A stretch of DNA of 64,000 nt from Mesorhizobium waimense. Its GTDB lineage: Bacteria > Pseudomonadota > Alphaproteobacteria > Rhizobiales > Rhizobiaceae. Under the pieces are notes generated by a model that was not told where the DNA came from, searched no databases, and worked only from the letters and a program-made list of their open reading frames with translations. A program made the translations under genes and the position numbers. Positions 62,717 through 64,000 of the stretch are shown here, piece after piece. Every line of letters begins with the position of its first letter. Position 1 is the stretch's first letter. The DNA is taken from positions 1 to 64,000 of the forward strand of contig NZ_QZWZ01000022.1 of NCBI RefSeq assembly GCF_003601975.1, read 5' to 3'.

Positions 62717-63349
62717 TCAGTGCAGCAGCGAGACTGCTTTGCGCGAGTAGGTGGTGTCGCCAACCTGGCCGAGCATGAAGGCTGCCACGTCGGCGCGCGC
62801 CATTGTCGGCAGCAGTGGCTTTGCGTGGATGCCGTTGTCGTGCCGGAGCCGGCCGGTTGCCGCGCCATTGCTGAGCTTGGGCGGCCGCACGATGGTCCAG
62901 TCGAGTCCGGACTGGACGATGAGGCGTTCTTTCGCCTCGTGATCCGCCACTTCATGGCGCAGCAAAAGCGGCACGACGATGCCGCCGAGCAGCAGCCCCA
63001 ATTGATGCCGGCTGTCGTGGACGCCAAGGAAGGACAAATAGATGAGCCGGGCAGGCCCCGTTCTCTGCAAGGCATCGACGATGAAGCCGATGCCGGCGAC
63101 CACGGCCGGGTCGTGTTTCAGCGGCACGCCGACGCCGAGACAGCTCAAAACCGCATCGTGTCCGGCAACGGTACGCTCCACCGCCTGCCGGTCGGCGACA
63201 TCGCCGACGATCACTGTCAGTCTTTCATGGCGGATCGCAAGCTTGCCCGGCGTGCGAACGAAGGCGCTCACCGCATGGCCCTCTGCCAGCGCCGCTTGGA
63301 CAAGGACGCGCCCAGTCGCGCCCGAGGCGCCGAAGATCAGCAGTTCCAT
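62717..63349 (-). CDS. NAD(P)H-binding atypical SDR
   Basis: A 210-residue Rossmann protein. The N-terminal loop is ELLIFGASGATGRVLVQAAL; GDVADRQAV and LIYLSFLGVH are further family positions. WTIVRPPKLSNG near residue 160 is typical of the NmrA/YwnB-like group. I chose the ATG at 63349 because it gives the standard N-terminus and has GGAGG upstream. It runs toward the mttB remnant. Substrate unknown. Confidence 0.85.
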   Translation of the reverse strand: MELLIFGASGATGRVLVQAALAEGHAVSAFVRTPGKLAIRHERLTVIVGDVADRQAVERTVAGHDAVLSCLGVGVPLKHDPAVVAGIGFIVDALQRTGPARLIYLSFLGVHDSRHQLGLLLGGIVVPLLLRHEVADHEAKERLIVQSGLDWTIVRPPKLSNGAATGRLRHDNGIHAKPLLPTMARADVAAFMLGQVGDTTYSRKAVSLLH

Positions 63350-63366
63350 GATCAGCCTCCTCGAAC

Positions 63367-64000
63367 TCAACCCGGCTTGCGCCCGGCGACGAAGGTGATA
63401 GGCGCCCCGGCCGGGCCGGGCAGCAATCTTGTGTCTGCATAGCCGCATTGTTCTACCAGTGCCTCGGCCTCGCCATTTTCGAACACCGTGCCGCCCCACA
63501 AGGTGGTTCGGAAGCGGGCGAGAGCCGCTCCGAGTGCGTCCGGTCCGGGGTTGATCATGGCCAACAGCAGCCAGCCGCCGGGGCGCAGCGCAGTCCGGCA
63601 GCGCGCGACGATCGCCCTGACCTGCGGATCGGGGATGAAGGCGCTCGGCACGAAGGCGAGATCGAACGCGTCCTCGTCAATGATTTCCTGGCCAAGCCCG
63701 ATGCGCAGTTCGATGCGATGTCGGAGGCCGGCAGCTTTGATGTTGGATCGGGCCTGCGCAATGGCGTCCGGCAGCGGATCGATGCCGACTGCCCGCAGAT
63801 TGGGCCATTGCCGAAGCATCGAAACAGACAGCACGCCGACCCCGACGCCGATATCGAGGAAGGCAGCACCCGGTGCCTCCAGCCTTTCCAGCAAGCCTTC
63901 AAGCTGTGGTGCGATCGACCGCTTCAGCAGCGCCGGGAAGCCGGCCGAGACATCTCCGAAGGCCTGCCGCATGCTGGCTTCCAGACGCCGGGTCTCTCCG
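63367..64000 (-). CDS. Class I SAM-dependent methyltransferase (partial, runs off the right edge)
   Basis: At least 210 residues are visible and the frame is open to the window edge (ETRRLEASMRQAF precedes the first internal Met), so the 5' end is missing. The SAM-binding motif is FLDIGVGVGVLSVSML; VGIDPLPDAI is motif II and FDLAFVPSAFIPD fits the later strand. The gene ends 17 bases before the NAD(P)H-binding protein gene on the same strand, so the two may form an operon. The target is unknown. Confidence 0.85.
   Translation of the reverse strand, partial: GETRRLEASMRQAFGDVSAGFPALLKRSIAPQLEGLLERLEAPGAAFLDIGVGVGVLSVSMLRQWPNLRAVGIDPLPDAIAQARSNIKAAGLRHRIELRIGLGQEIIDEDAFDLAFVPSAFIPDPQVRAIVARCRTALRPGGWLLLAMINPGPDALGAALARFRTTLWGGTVFENGEAEALVEQCGYADTRLLPGPAGAPITFVAGRKPG

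Overview
The window looks like chromosomal DNA of an alphaproteobacterium of the order Rhizobiales, most likely Mesorhizobium or a close relative. This rests on the high GC content, a MucR/Ros zinc-finger regulator, a betICBA-type choline cluster, an frc-like sugar ABC transporter, and Rhizobiales-type small proteins (DUF1491, DUF2336, DUF5330). No rRNA, tRNA or CRISPR array was seen. Both ends cut through genes: the tail of an unknown gene at 1-128 and a methyltransferase running off the right edge. All family names come from reading the sequence and remembered family motifs; no database search was run.

Layout, left half. 0.1-4.3 kb holds an NmrA-like reductase divergent from a LysR regulator, then a fused mannose-1-P guanylyltransferase / AGE-type isomerase. 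4.4-10.7 kb is a choline-O-sulfate/choline to glycine betaine operon (betI-betC-dehydratase-betA-betB). A serine/threonine dehydratase gene is embedded in it by overlapping start and stop codons. 10.9-15.3 kb carries a thiolase and asparaginase pair, a Tat-exported beta-helix protein, a GreA/B-like factor and an orphan AbrB antitoxin. 15.3-18.9 kb encodes both subunits of B12-dependent methylmalonyl-CoA mutase, followed by a HerA-like ATPase. 20.7-28.1 kb is a sugar-acid catabolic locus: lactonase, FadR-type regulator, enolase-superfamily dehydratase, periplasmic binding protein, permease, ATPase, sugar dehydrogenase and mutarotase. Together these suggest import and non-phosphorylative oxidation of an unidentified aldose. 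28.3-34.9 kb is a second catabolic locus built around a LysR regulator, with an RraA-like protein, a 2-hydroxyacid dehydrogenase, an SDR without the usual catalytic residues, an MFS carrier and a RidA-like protein. It also has a Tat-exported metallo-beta-lactamase-fold hydrolase resembling methyl parathion hydrolase.

Layout, right half. 35-40 kb is housekeeping-like: L,D-transpeptidase, HAD hydrolase, branched-chain aminotransferase, Fe/Mn superoxide dismutase and two c-type cytochromes. At 40.1-42.03 kb, near-identical 16-bp inverted repeats enclose a nitronate monooxygenase gene and a frameshifted IS5-type transposase. This looks like one compact mobile unit with a passenger gene. 42-56 kb contains a SET protein, LysE exporter, oligopeptidase B, mucR, a SufE-like gene, a DivJ/PleC-like histidine kinase overlapping a peptidoglycan-binding protein gene, DUF proteins and a class A penicillin-binding protein. 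56.3-61 kb has a TetR regulator, divergent across a 30-bp palindrome, from a dimethylglycine/sarcosine dehydrogenase-like flavoprotein and a non-pyrrolysine MttB-type methyltransferase. A decayed second mttB-like gene lies at 62.5 kb.

The bet operon and the 57-61 kb operon could belong to one catabolic route: choline or its sulfate ester to betaine, demethylation to glycine and serine, then deamination by the embedded dehydratase. That link is inference. The most unusual items are the IS5-like unit carrying a nitronate monooxygenase, the mttB operon with its decayed paralogue, the dehydratase inside the bet operon, and the SDR lacking YxxxK.
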